NCBI GenBank assembly: GCA_024236495.1
Contig: JACKKJ010000004.1
Location: forward strand, 186,001 to 250,000
Reading direction: 5' to 3'
From: Paracoccaceae bacterium
Lineage (GTDB): Bacteria; Pseudomonadota; Alphaproteobacteria; Rhodobacterales; Rhodobacteraceae
DNA: 64,000 nucleotides
Shown here: positions 54,788 through 63,189 of the stretch, piece after piece
Position numbering within the stretch: the stretch's first letter is position 1
Layout: each line of letters begins with the position of its first letter
The notes under the pieces: generated by a model
Told to the model about the DNA's origin: nothing
Databases searched by the model: none
Seen by the model: only the letters and a program-made list of their open reading frames with translations
Made by a program: the position numbers and the translations under genes

Positions 54788-55870
54788 CTATCCCATGCGG
54801 AAATGCTTGGACAGTTTCAGGCCCTGTCCCTGGTAGTTCGACTTGATGCCGCTGCCGTAAAGCCGTTCCGGCACCGAGACCATGCGTTCATAGATCAGCC
54901 GGCCGACGATCTGCCCGTCTTCCAGAACGAAGGGCGCTTCGTGGCAGCGCACTTCCAGAACGCCGCGCGATCCCCTGCCGCCCGCCGCGTCATAGCCGAA
55001 ACCGGGGTCGAAGAAGCCCGCGTAATGCACGCGAAACTCGCCCACCATCGCAAGATAGGGCGCCATTTCCGCCGCGCAGTCGGGCGGGATCGCGATCGCC
55101 TCGCGGCTGACAAGAATGTAGAAGGCCCCGGGATCGAGGATGATGCGCCCCTCGGCGGTGCGCACCTCTTCCCAGAAGTCGGCCGGGGCGTAGTGGCCGA
55201 TCCTGTCCAGGTCGATGACGCCCGCGTGCGGCTTGGCGCGGTACCCCACAAGGTCGCCGCGTTCCGGGCGCAGCCCCACCGAAAACGCCAATCCGTCCGA
55301 GATCACCGCCGGGCCCGAGACGATCGGGCTGCGGGCATGGATCGCCGCAAGTTCCGCGTCGTCGATCCGGGTCTGGCCCCGGCGGAAGATGATCTGGCTC
55401 AGCATCTGGCCGGTGCGGGCAAGGACGGAAAACGACCGTGGGCAGATCTCGACGTAAAGCGGGCCGCAATGGCCATCCGGCACGCGGTCGAACTCGGTCC
55501 CGTTGTCGGTGATTACCCGCGTCAGCAGGTCGAGCCGCCCGATCGAGGACTTGGCCGAGGCGGCGCCCGAAGTGCCTGCCGGAAGGCGGACCGATTCGAG
55601 AAGCGGCACGACATAGACGCAGCCCTTTTCCAGGACCGCGCCACGCGTCAGGTCGATGCGGTGCATCTCGAACTCGGCGATGCGGTCTGCGACGCTGCGG
55701 CCGGCGCCCGCCAGGAACGAGGCGCGCACCCGATAGGCGACCGCCCCGAGGCGCAGGTCAAGACTGGCGGGCTGGATCTGGGCTTCGGTGACGGGCACAT
55801 CCGCCGTGATCGTGCCGGAGGCGACCATCGCCCGGATCCCCGTGTCTGCCAGGACGCCGCTGACGGTCAT
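54788..55870 (-). CDS. dcd: dCTP deaminase, double-length type
   Basis: A 360-residue protein with two Dcd/dUTPase-like domains fused in tandem; typical Dcd is about 190 residues. The first half carries ASAKSSIGRLDLLTRVI, with ENGTEFD-type substrate contacts. The second half carries EVRCHEAPFVLEDGQIVGRLIYERM. It turns dCTP to dUTP (or directly to dUMP in some family members) for thymidylate synthesis. The long form is known in alphaproteobacteria. Confidence 0.9.
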   Translation of the reverse strand: MTVSGVLADTGIRAMVASGTITADVPVTEAQIQPASLDLRLGAVAYRVRASFLAGAGRSVADRIAEFEMHRIDLTRGAVLEKGCVYVVPLLESVRLPAGTSGAASAKSSIGRLDLLTRVITDNGTEFDRVPDGHCGPLYVEICPRSFSVLARTGQMLSQIIFRRGQTRIDDAELAAIHARSPIVSGPAVISDGLAFSVGLRPERGDLVGYRAKPHAGVIDLDRIGHYAPADFWEEVRTAEGRIILDPGAFYILVSREAIAIPPDCAAEMAPYLAMVGEFRVHYAGFFDPGFGYDAAGGRGSRGVLEVRCHEAPFVLEDGQIVGRLIYERMVSVPERLYGSGIKSNYQGQGLKLSKHFRMG

Positions 55871-55927
55871 GACCTTTCTCCGCGAATGCGAACGCCCACC
55901 CCGGTGACGGAGTGGGCGTTTCGATGA

Positions 55928-56005
55928 TGGTCGGGCCGGTGAGATTCGAACTCACGACCTTCCGCCCCCCAGACGGACGCGCTAACCAGGCTGCGCCACG
56001 GCCCG
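55928..56005 (-). tRNA. tRNA-Pro (anticodon GGG)
   Basis: A 78-nt cloverleaf read on the minus strand. The acceptor CGGGCCG pairs with CGGCCCG, and discriminator A and CCA are encoded. The anticodon loop TCTGGGGGG gives GGG. The T-loop is GTTCGAATC. It sits between dcd and the merR gene. Confidence 0.97.
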
Positions 56006-56079
56006 ACGCGGCGGTGTATAGGACGATTGCCGGGGCAGGGGCAAGCGGCAAAACGCATCCCGCACAAGTCCTTGTCAGA

Positions 56080-56808
56080 TTATGCCCTGTCCGGGGCCGG
56101 GCCGGTGTCGGCAAGGGCGGCGGGGGCCGCGCGGCGGCGGTCGCGCGCGACGGCAAGACGGCGGTAAAGGCTGGCCAGCGCATCGCGGTTTCCGGCAAGC
56201 CGGTCCGGGTCCGCGGTGTGCAGCCGGGCGGCGATGGTCTGTGGCGTCGGCTCGGGCCCGGAGGCGCCGGGAAAGCTGTGGACGCGGGCGCTGTGGGATT
56301 CGACGGGTACGTCGACTTGCATGGGGGCCTCGAAGGGGATCGCGCGATCTGGGTCTGCGTCTTCCCCGAAGGGCAGGCCGGGCTCCCGTTCCGCGGGGGC
56401 ACCCTGTGATCCGGGCCGCGCGGCGACCGTCGCTGCGGCGTGCGCAGCAGGCGCTGTCTCAACGGATACTGACTGCACAGCAGGCGAGGTGGGTTCGGCC
56501 ACAGGTGCCGGTGCGACGACGGCGGGGGGCACAGCCCCGGGCTCGGCCAGAGAGGCGACGTGGCGGACACCTTGTTCGCGCAGGATCTTCTGCACCCCGC
56601 GAATGGTAAGCCCGTCATCATGCAGAAGCTTGCGGATCCCCGCGATCAGCGCGACATCCTGGGGGCGGTAATAGCGACGCGATCCGGCGCGTTTCATGGG
56701 CTTGATCTGCGCGAACTGGCTTTCCCAGAACCGCAGGACATGCGCGGGCGTATCGAGAATCTCGGCGACTTCGCTGATCGTCCGGAACGCCTCGGCCGAT
56801 TTCGCCAT
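56080..56808 (-). CDS. MerR-family transcriptional regulator
   Basis: A 242-residue regulator with an N-terminal MerR winged helix (FRTISEVAEILDTPAHVLRFWES, then MKRAGSRRYYRPQDVALIAGI). A long Ala/Pro-rich variable region follows, and a short C-terminal basic helix. No ligand-binding domain is recognisable. The start ATG 56808 lies 10 bp after the ihfA stop, the standard partner in this group. Confidence 0.88.
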   Translation of the reverse strand: MAKSAEAFRTISEVAEILDTPAHVLRFWESQFAQIKPMKRAGSRRYYRPQDVALIAGIRKLLHDDGLTIRGVQKILREQGVRHVASLAEPGAVPPAVVAPAPVAEPTSPAVQSVSVETAPAAHAAATVAARPGSQGAPAEREPGLPFGEDADPDRAIPFEAPMQVDVPVESHSARVHSFPGASGPEPTPQTIAARLHTADPDRLAGNRDALASLYRRLAVARDRRRAAPAALADTGPAPDRA

Positions 56809-56818
56809 GCGCGAAACC

Positions 56819-57121
56819 TCAGCCGCGGTTGCCGGCAGCAACGCGGTCCTTCATCAGGTGCGACGGCCGGAAGGTCAGAACCCGGCGGGGATGGATCGGA
56901 ACCTCTTCACCGGTCTTCGGGTTGCGCCCGACCCGCGCGGCCTTGTCGCGTACCGAAAACGTGCCGAAGGACGATATCTTTACCGTCTCGCCGGCGACCA
57001 GCGCATCGGACATGTGCTGCAGCACGCTTTCGACCAGTTGCGCCGATTCATTGCGGGAAAGGCCGACTTCACGGAACACCGACTCGGTCAGGTCCATGCG
57101 TGTCAGAGTCGTCTCGCTCAT
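56819..57121 (-). CDS. ihfA: Integration host factor subunit alpha
   Basis: A 100-residue HU/IHF-fold DNA-bending protein. The beta-arm sequence GRNPKTGEEVPIHPRRVLTFRPS with the intercalating Pro is present, and the family start TLTRMDLTESVFREVGLS. It bends DNA at recombination, replication and promoter sites. ATG 57121 is chosen by alignment with that start. It lies between fabH and merR. Confidence 0.94.
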   Translation of the reverse strand: MSETTLTRMDLTESVFREVGLSRNESAQLVESVLQHMSDALVAGETVKISSFGTFSVRDKAARVGRNPKTGEEVPIHPRRVLTFRPSHLMKDRVAAGNRG

Positions 57122-57213
57122 CACGTCCCCCCATGTTGAATGGTCCGAAGGATGGGGGCTTGCCATTCCCAAGTCAATATCAATGGCTTGAAGCGGGCAA
57201 TTCAGGCGAAGAT

Positions 57214-58188
57214 TCACCACCTGAGGACGACCGAACCCCACGCAAGACCGCCGCCGATGGCCTCGGTCACGACCAGATCGCCCTCTTTCAGCTGTCCGCG
57301 GGCCTTGCCGACCGACAGCGCCAGGGGAATCGATGCCGCAGAGGTGTTGCCGTGATCCTGCACCGTGACCACCACCCGCTCCATCGGAACCTGCATCCGC
57401 TGGGCGGTGGCGGTGATGATGCGAAGGTTGGCCTGATGCGGCACGATCCAGTCCACGTCCGCGCCGGTCAGCCCGACCTTGTCGAGTGCGGCATGGGCCG
57501 TTGCCGCCAGCTTTTCGACGGCGTGGCGGAAAACCTGGTTGCCCTGCATCCTGAGGTGCCCGGCGGTGCCGGTGGTGGACACGCCGCCATCGACGTAAAG
57601 AAGATCGCGATAGGATCCGTCGCTGTTGAGGTCGGTCGCAAGGATGCCGCGGTCGGCCGGCGTGCCGGTGCCTTCCTGGGCCTCAAGCACCAGCGCCCCC
57701 GCGCCGTCGCCGAACAGCACGCAGGTCGAACGGTCGTCCCAGTCGAGGATGCGGCTGAAGGTCTCGGCGCCGATCACGATCACGCGCCTGGCCTGCCCCG
57801 ACAGGATCAGCGCGTTGGCATTGGCCAGCGCGAAGACGAAGCCCGCGCAGACCGCCTGCACGTCGAAGGCAAAGCCGCGGCGCATGCCGATCTTGTCCTG
57901 CACCATCGAGGCGGCGGACGGGAATGTCAGGTCGGGGGTCGAGGTCGCGACGATGATGGCGTCGATATCCTCGGCCGTCATCCCCGCGTCGGTCAGCGCG
58001 GCCTGCGCCGCCCGTGCGCCCATGTCCGATGTGGTTTCGCCCTTGGCCGCGAAATGGCGCCGCTCGATCCCGGTGCGGGTGCGGATCCATTCGTCCGACG
58101 TATCGACGCTGGTTTCGAATTCGCTGTTCGGGACGACACGCTCGGGCAGATAATGCCCCACACCCCTGACCACGGCACGGATCGTCAT
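57214..58188 (-). CDS. fabH: Beta-ketoacyl-ACP synthase III
   Basis: A 324-residue condensing enzyme that starts fatty-acid synthesis from acetyl-CoA and malonyl-ACP. The triad is Cys114 (VQAVCAGFVFA), His251 (VPHQANLRI) and Asn281 (DHGNTSAASIP). Its ATG overlaps the plsX stop by four bases, as usual in the plsX-fabH pair. Confidence 0.97.
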   Translation of the reverse strand: MTIRAVVRGVGHYLPERVVPNSEFETSVDTSDEWIRTRTGIERRHFAAKGETTSDMGARAAQAALTDAGMTAEDIDAIIVATSTPDLTFPSAASMVQDKIGMRRGFAFDVQAVCAGFVFALANANALILSGQARRVIVIGAETFSRILDWDDRSTCVLFGDGAGALVLEAQEGTGTPADRGILATDLNSDGSYRDLLYVDGGVSTTGTAGHLRMQGNQVFRHAVEKLAATAHAALDKVGLTGADVDWIVPHQANLRIITATAQRMQVPMERVVVTVQDHGNTSAASIPLALSVGKARGQLKEGDLVVTEAIGGGLAWGSVVLRW

Positions 58189-59306
58189 TCGGCGTTCCCG
58201 TTGTTGTTGTCGCCCTGGCCTGCATCCTGCGCCGCCTCGGCCAGAGAGGCAACCCGCTGGGCAAGCCGTTCCTGAAAGCCCGACCGGGCGAGTTTGTAGG
58301 CCAGCGTGATCGCCGCGGCGACGCCGGTCGAATCCGCGGAACCGTGAGATTTGACGACGGTGCCGTTCAGGCCCAGAAAGACCCCGCCATTGACCCGGCG
58401 GGGATCGATGCGCTGCTGGAGCCGCCTGAGCGAGGCCATCGCGAACAGCGCGCCGATCCGGGACAGGAAGGTCGCCTTCAGCGCCTCGCGCAGAAACTCG
58501 CCCACCAGCTTGGCGGTGCCTTCGCCGGTCTTCAGCGCGATGTTTCCGGTGAACCCGTCGGTGACGATCACGTCGACCTTGGCCGACGGCAGGTCGCCCC
58601 CCTCGATGAAGCCCGCGTAGTCGAAGTTGCCTGCATCCGTCGCGGCGGCGATAAGATCCTGCGCCTGGCGCAGTTCGGCGCGGCCCTTGTGGTCTTCCGT
58701 GCCGACGTTCAGAAGGCCGACGCGCGGACGCGCGTAGCCAAGGCCGTTGCGGGCGTAGGACGCCCCCATCAGCGCGTATTGCAGAAGGTCCGGGGCATCC
58801 GCCTTGATGTCGGCGCCGACGTCGAGCATGACGTTGAACGGCTTCGGCCCGCGCGAGGGCCAGAGGCAGGCGATGGCCGGACGGTTCACGCCGGGCAGCT
58901 TGCGCAGGCGGATCATCGAAACGGCCATGAGCGCGCCGGTGTTGCCGCAACTGACCGCGGCCTGGGCCTTGCCCTCGCGGACGGATTCGATGGTCGACCA
59001 CATCGAGGTGTTCGAACCGGTGCGCAGCACCTGGCTCGGCTTGTCCTCCATGCGCACGATGCCTTCGGCATGCACGACCGTCACCCGCCCCTTCAGGGTC
59101 GGGCGGCGCGCCAGAAGCGGGGCCAGTTCGGCCTCGTTGCCGTGAAGGACGAAGTCGATGTCCGGCAAGGCGGCGGCAGACACGGCAAGACCGGCAACGA
59201 CAGTTGCCGGTCCGTGGTCTCCGCCCATCGCATCGACCGAAATGACGATACGGCCCGCAGCCTTCTGCGTCAGGGTCTCGAACGCGGGGTCAAGCTCGGA
59301 CGCCAT
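58185..59306 (-). CDS. plsX: Phosphate acyltransferase PlsX
   Basis: A 373-residue enzyme making acyl phosphate from acyl-ACP for phospholipid synthesis. Conserved: VISVDAMGGDHGP, SCGNTGALMAVS, GVNRPAIACLWPS, LLNVGTED and the C-terminal GxNGTVVKSHGSAD. The ATG lies 23 bp after rpmF, a common bacterial order (yceD-rpmF-plsX-fabH). Confidence 0.96.
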   Translation of the reverse strand: MASELDPAFETLTQKAAGRIVISVDAMGGDHGPATVVAGLAVSAAALPDIDFVLHGNEAELAPLLARRPTLKGRVTVVHAEGIVRMEDKPSQVLRTGSNTSMWSTIESVREGKAQAAVSCGNTGALMAVSMIRLRKLPGVNRPAIACLWPSRGPKPFNVMLDVGADIKADAPDLLQYALMGASYARNGLGYARPRVGLLNVGTEDHKGRAELRQAQDLIAAATDAGNFDYAGFIEGGDLPSAKVDVIVTDGFTGNIALKTGEGTAKLVGEFLREALKATFLSRIGALFAMASLRRLQQRIDPRRVNGGVFLGLNGTVVKSHGSADSTGVAAAITLAYKLARSGFQERLAQRVASLAEAAQDAGQGDNNNGNAE

Positions 59307-59329
59307 GACGCTGGCCGCATGGGCGCGGC

Positions 59330-59536
59330 TTACGCCGCGTCTTCGTCCAGATCGACCTCAGCCGACTGCGCAACGACCTCACGGCCGTCGTAGTGACCGC
59401 AGGCGCCGCAGACGTGATGCGGGCGCTTCAGTTCACCGCAATTCGGGCATTCGTTCGGATTGGCAGCAACCAGCGCATCGTGCGCACGGCGCATGTTGCG
59501 GCGGGACCGCGTGACTCGGTTCTGAGGGACAGCCAT
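59330..59536 (-). CDS. rpmF: 50S ribosomal protein L32
   Basis: A 68-residue ribosomal protein with the basic start MAVPQNRVTRSRRNMRRAH and a CPNCGE...HHVCGACGHYDGR zinc ribbon with two CxxC pairs. It is in the usual place between yceD and plsX. A 10-bp hairpin (59686-59714) lies in the 210-bp gap before it. Confidence 0.97.
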   Translation of the reverse strand: MAVPQNRVTRSRRNMRRAHDALVAANPNECPNCGELKRPHHVCGACGHYDGREVVAQSAEVDLDEDAA

Positions 59537-59685
59537 GTCTCAACCTCGGGTTATTGGGGGACAAGCCCCGGATTTCCTTGGGTTTTCATCACTGGTTGCC
59601 GGACTGCGACCGGGTGCGAACCCATATTCAAGCGAGGCCGGGAACATACTGCGTTTACTGGCGGGCGCAAGTCTTTTCTTGGCCT

Positions 59686-59714
59686 TTTCCGGGCATTTCC
59701 AAAGTGCCCGGAAA
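59686..59714. other. Hairpin in the yceD-rpmF gap
   Basis: A 10-bp perfect stem TTTCCGGGCA/TGCCCGGAAA with a 9-nt loop. Neither strand has a following T-tract, so processing or a weak terminator is more likely than strong termination. Confidence 0.4.
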
Positions 59715-59746
59715 GGGGCCGCGCCGGGGCCGTCCGGCGGGGCCTT

Positions 59747-60295
59747 TCAGCCCTTCGGGTCGCGCTTCTTCATCAGGTCGGCAAGACCCGCGAAGGGGCG
59801 CGTCACCTCTTCGCCCAGGGGCTCGGCCCCCGGTTCCGCAAAGCTGGCGGAGCCCATTTCGGCCCCCTCGGCGCGCGGATAAAGCGGCAGCGACAACGCC
59901 AGTGCCTCTGTCAGGACCGCGCCCAGGTCGATGGTCGCGGGCAGGGCCTCGATGCTGTCATCCTCGGGGATCTCGATCTCCTCGCCCTCCGGCTCGGGCA
60001 AGTCGGCCAGGTAGCGGCGTGTCACCGTCTCGGCGATCTCGGTCGTCACGGGGGCGAGTGTCACGATGCAGGGCTGGACCACCCGCGCCGACAGCCGCGC
60101 CGTCAGCCGCCAGTCCTGGCGGCCAAGCGGCGTCAGGTCACCCTCGAACCGCAACTGGTCCAGTTCCGTCACGCCCAGTGCCGCCGCGATGGCGGCGCGG
60201 TCTTTCGCCCCGGGCGCGATGCGAAAGCGGGTGGGTTTGCGCCCGGCAAGCTCTGCCACGCGCATGGGATGGGTGAAACGAAGCGGTTCGGTCAT
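59747..60295 (-). CDS. YceD/DUF177 family protein
   Basis: A 182-residue protein of the YceD (DUF177) family, found almost always just before rpmF and linked in plants and E. coli to 23S rRNA accumulation. The conserved part is RLSARVVQPCIVTLAPVTTEIAETVTRRYL, with EDDSIEALPATIDLGAVLTEALALSLPLYPR following. Unlike many relatives it keeps only one of the conserved Cys positions that I can see. Confidence 0.88.
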   Translation of the reverse strand: MTEPLRFTHPMRVAELAGRKPTRFRIAPGAKDRAAIAAALGVTELDQLRFEGDLTPLGRQDWRLTARLSARVVQPCIVTLAPVTTEIAETVTRRYLADLPEPEGEEIEIPEDDSIEALPATIDLGAVLTEALALSLPLYPRAEGAEMGSASFAEPGAEPLGEEVTRPFAGLADLMKKRDPKG

Positions 60296-60337
60296 GGTTC
60301 ACACCTCTGACGATGAAGAGAGAATGGGATTGCCGCC

Positions 60338-60365
60338 TTGAAGGGTCCCCCCCGCGTGCTATAAG
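60338..60365 (+). promoter_or_regulatory. bamE promoter
   Basis: TTGAAG (60338-60343) and TATAAG (60360-60365) are separated by 16 bp, and the start is 39 bp later. It is a good sigma-70-like pair for the divergent yceD-bamE gap. Confidence 0.6.
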
Positions 60366-60403
60366 CCGATAGAAGGCAAGAGGCGGCGAGGCAAGAGGGC
60401 GTC

Positions 60404-60862
60404 ATGATCAGTTTGGCGAAAGCGATACGTCTGGGCGCATTGGGTATCGCGCTCGTGGCGTTGACCGCCTGCACGACTGTCTACCGCAATCATGGCTACA
60501 CGCCGAGCGACGAGGATCTTGAGAAGGTCGTTGTGGGCGAATCGACGACATCGGACGTCGCCCGCGCTGTCGGGCGCCCCTCCTCGATCGGGGTTCTGGC
60601 GCAATCGGGCTGGTATTACGTCGGCAGCCGCTTCAAGCATTTCGCCTGGAAGGCACCGGAAGAAGTGGAGCGCGAGGTCGTCGCCATCACCTTCGACGAC
60701 AAGGGCGTTGTCGAGAACGTGGAACGCTTCGGACTTGAAGGCGGGGAGGTCATCGTCCTGTCCCGCCGTGTGACCGACAGCAACATCAAGGGGCTGAGCT
60801 TCCTGCGGCAGCTTCTTGGCAACGTCGGCAACCTGAGCGCGGCGCAAATCTTCGACAACTAG
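60404..60862 (+). CDS. bamE: Outer membrane assembly lipoprotein BamE
   Basis: A 152-residue lipoprotein with lipobox LTAC (Cys23) and a SmpA/BamE domain: a conserved VVVGESTTSDVARAVGRPSS followed by WYYVGSRF. It is the small accessory subunit of the BAM complex that inserts outer-membrane proteins. A GC-rich hairpin (60862-60887) lies between its stop and msrB. Confidence 0.92.
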   Translation: MISLAKAIRLGALGIALVALTACTTVYRNHGYTPSDEDLEKVVVGESTTSDVARAVGRPSSIGVLAQSGWYYVGSRFKHFAWKAPEEVEREVVAITFDDKGVVENVERFGLEGGEVIVLSRRVTDSNIKGLSFLRQLLGNVGNLSAAQIFDN

Positions 60863-60887
60863 GCCGCGCGCGACAGGCCGCGCGGCC
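60862..60887. terminator. Possible bidirectional terminator between bamE and msrB
   Basis: A 9-bp perfect stem GGCCGCGCG/CGCGCGGCC with an 8-nt loop between converging genes. No clear T-tract follows. Confidence 0.4.
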
Positions 60888-60906
60888 CAGCCGTCTTCCG
60901 TCTTCG

Positions 60907-61299
60907 TCAGTCCTCGGACTTCGTCAGCGCGACGCCGTTGATGCAATAGCGCAGCCCGGTCGGTACGGGGCCGTCGGGAAAGACATGGCCAAGATGGGCG
61001 TCGCAGGCGGCGCAGTGCACTTCGGTCCGGCGCATGAACCAGCTTCGGTCCTCCGTCTCTCCCACGGCGTCTGGGGTCATCGGCTGCCAGAAGCTGGGCC
61101 ACCCGGTGCCGGAGTCGAACTTGGCGGCCGCGTCGAACAAGGGCGCGCCGCAGCAGACGCAGTGGAAGGTGCCGGGGCCCTTGGGAAAGTCATCATGGGT
61201 AAAGGCGCGTTCGGTCGCGTGCTTGCGCGTGACGCGATAGGCCAGGTCGGAAAGCTGGGCGCGCCATTCGTCGTCGGTCTTGCGGATCTTGTCGGTCAT
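60907..61299 (-). CDS. msrB: Peptide-methionine (R)-S-oxide reductase
   Basis: A 130-residue repair enzyme reducing methionine-R-sulfoxide. The catalytic Cys119 is in RYCINGVAL. Zinc ligands are the pairs at 47/50 (CVCC) and 96/99 (CAAC). GTGWPSFW and the HVFPDGP segment complete the site. ATG 61299 is chosen; the long upstream open frame is not similar to MsrB. Confidence 0.96.
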   Translation of the reverse strand: MTDKIRKTDDEWRAQLSDLAYRVTRKHATERAFTHDDFPKGPGTFHCVCCGAPLFDAAAKFDSGTGWPSFWQPMTPDAVGETEDRSWFMRRTEVHCAACDAHLGHVFPDGPVPTGLRYCINGVALTKSED

Positions 61300-61395
61300 G
61301 GGGCTCCTGTTGCCGGAATGTGATCTTTGCGGGATAGTCGGCACAGGGAAATGTAGGCCCTCTGCCAGGTCTGGCCAAGCGGGGAGACGCTCACG

Positions 61396-62142
61396 ATGAC
61401 GGCACTGGAACGCGGCCGGTATGCGGCGCGCCTGGCCGAGGGGCCGGGCGATCTGGCCGCCGTGCTGGCACTGCGCGCGCGGGCGTTCCGGGATGGCGCC
61501 GACGACCGCGACCCCTGGGACGCGCGCTGCCTGCACCTTCTGGTGGAGAATCGCGGCGGCGGCCCGGTCGCGGCGGCTTGCCGGCTTTTGCTGCTGCCCT
61601 CGGGCGCGGATTTCGCGCAAAGCTATTCGGCGCAATTCTACGAGGTGGACGGGATGTCGGCCCTGTCCGCGCCGGTCGCCGAGGTGGGGCGGCTTTGCAC
61701 GGCGCCTGGCCTGGCCGATCCGGACCCGATCCGCCTTCTGTGGGGCGCGCTGACCGGGCTTCTGGGTGCGCGCGGTGTGGGCTGCCTGTTCGGCTGCACC
61801 TCGTTCAGGGGGGGCGATCCGGCACGGCACCGGCCCGCGCTTGACCTCTTGGCGGGCCGCCACCTTCTGCAACCGCCCTGGCAGGTGCGGGCGCGCAGGG
61901 CAGGGGGCGTCAGACTGCGATCGGACGGGGACAGACAGGGCGATGGCGCCGAAGGTGCGGCCATGGCCTGGCAGGGCATCCCGCCGCTTCTGCGTGCCTA
62001 TCTGGCGATGGGCGGGCGCGTCGGGCAGGAGGCGGTGATCGACCGCGACCTCGACACCTTGCACGTCTTCACGCTGGTCGACGTCGCGGCGATGCCGGCG
62101 GGGCGGCTTGCGGCGTTGCAGGCATTGGCGGGCCGGCAATAG
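61396..62142 (+). CDS. olsB: Ornithine lipid N-alpha acyltransferase OlsB
   Basis: A 248-residue GNAT-superfamily acyltransferase that puts a 3-hydroxyacyl chain on ornithine in ornithine lipid synthesis. Visible: RCLHLLVE, SAQFYEVDGM, the EVGRLCTAPG substrate segment and GCLFGCTSFRGGD. The partner olsA is not adjacent in this window. Ornithine lipids replace phospholipids under phosphate limitation in related bacteria. Confidence 0.85.
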   Translation: MTALERGRYAARLAEGPGDLAAVLALRARAFRDGADDRDPWDARCLHLLVENRGGGPVAAACRLLLLPSGADFAQSYSAQFYEVDGMSALSAPVAEVGRLCTAPGLADPDPIRLLWGALTGLLGARGVGCLFGCTSFRGGDPARHRPALDLLAGRHLLQPPWQVRARRAGGVRLRSDGDRQGDGAEGAAMAWQGIPPLLRAYLAMGGRVGQEAVIDRDLDTLHVFTLVDVAAMPAGRLAALQALAGRQ

Positions 62143-62159
62143 AAGGTGCGCCATGAAAG

Positions 62160-62184
62160 ATGCCCCGGGGGTGTCCCGGGGCAT
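62160..62184. terminator. Bidirectional terminator between olsB and the methyltransferase gene
   Basis: A 10-bp perfect stem ATGCCCCGGG/CCCGGGGCAT with loop GGTGT lies between converging genes. On the minus strand TCTTTC follows. Confidence 0.55.
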
Positions 62185-62213
62185 TCCAGTCAATCGGCCA
62201 TCGGAAGGTCTGC

Positions 62214-63173
62214 CTAGCCGCGGGCGCGGCGGCCGCCACGGCGACCCGACGCGGCCTGGCTTTGCGCGGCCGAGGCTTCCGAGAAGCTCATGCCACCCGA
62301 GACCGCTTCCAGAACCTTGGCGAAACGGATCCATTCGCCGCCGTTCGAGTCGTGGTTCATCAGGAAGTTGGCGGCGCGGATCGCTTCCATCTCGACCTGG
62401 CGGACCGGGTTCATGATCGCCGAGGTCATGCCCGCGCCGATCGCCATCGGCAGGAAGGCCGCGTTGATCCCGTGGCGGTTCGGCAGCCCGAAGGAGATGT
62501 TGGAGGCGCCGCAGGTCGTGTTGCAGCCCAGCTCCTCGCGCAGGCGCTGGACCAGCGTGAAGACCTGGCGCCCGGCGGTGGCCATCGCGCCCACCGGCAT
62601 GACCAGCGGATCGACGACGATGTCATGGGCCGGGATGCCGAAGTCGGCGGCGCGCTGGACGATCTTCTTGGCGACCTCGAAACGGACGTCGGGGTCTTCC
62701 GAGATCCCGGTGTCGTCGTTGGAGATGGCGACGACCGGCACGTTGTATTTCTTGACGAGCGGCAGAACCAGTTCCAGCCGCTCTTCCTCGCCGGTGACGG
62801 AGTTCAGAAGCGGGCGGCCCTCGGCGGCGGCAAGGCCGGCCTCCAGCGCGCCGGGAACCGAGCTGTCGATGCACAGCGGCACATCGACCAGCCCCTGGAC
62901 GATGTTGATCATCTTCGTCATCAGCGGCGGTTCGGTTTCGTTCGGGTTGGGGTTGGAGTTGTAGACAACGCCCGCGTTCACATCGAGAACCATCGCCCCG
63001 CAGGCGACCTGTTCCAGCGCATCCTTCTCGACGGTCGAGAAATCGCCGGCCTCAAGCTCGGCGGCCAGCTTCTTGCGGCCGGTCGGGTTGATCCGTTCAC
63101 CGATGACGCAGAACGGTTCGTCAAAGCCGATGACGACGGTCTTCGTTTTGGATTCAAGGACGGTACGGGTCAT
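62214..63173 (-). CDS. Methyltetrahydrofolate:corrinoid methyltransferase
   Basis: A 319-residue pterin-binding TIM-barrel enzyme. The motif CVIGERINPTGRKKLAAEL, then VLDVNAG, CIDSSVPGALEAGLAAAEGRPLLNSVTGE and NTTCGASNISFGLPNR match AcsE/MtvA-type methyltransferases. It moves a methyl group between a corrinoid protein and tetrahydrofolate. The C-terminal tail is short and Arg/Gly-rich. It follows the reductase gene by 17 bp and so is probably in a one-carbon operon continuing past the edge. Confidence 0.88.
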   Translation of the reverse strand: MTRTVLESKTKTVVIGFDEPFCVIGERINPTGRKKLAAELEAGDFSTVEKDALEQVACGAMVLDVNAGVVYNSNPNPNETEPPLMTKMINIVQGLVDVPLCIDSSVPGALEAGLAAAEGRPLLNSVTGEEERLELVLPLVKKYNVPVVAISNDDTGISEDPDVRFEVAKKIVQRAADFGIPAHDIVVDPLVMPVGAMATAGRQVFTLVQRLREELGCNTTCGASNISFGLPNRHGINAAFLPMAIGAGMTSAIMNPVRQVEMEAIRAANFLMNHDSNGGEWIRFAKVLEAVSGGMSFSEASAAQSQAASGRRGGRRARG

Positions 63174-63189
63174 TGCTTCACCTTGTCTC

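Noticed and set aside
61396..62142. LuxI-type homoserine lactone synthase
   Set aside because: Both belong to the GNAT-like fold and look alike at low resolution, but the EVGRLC and GCLFGCTSF segments match OlsB and there is no adjacent luxR gene.
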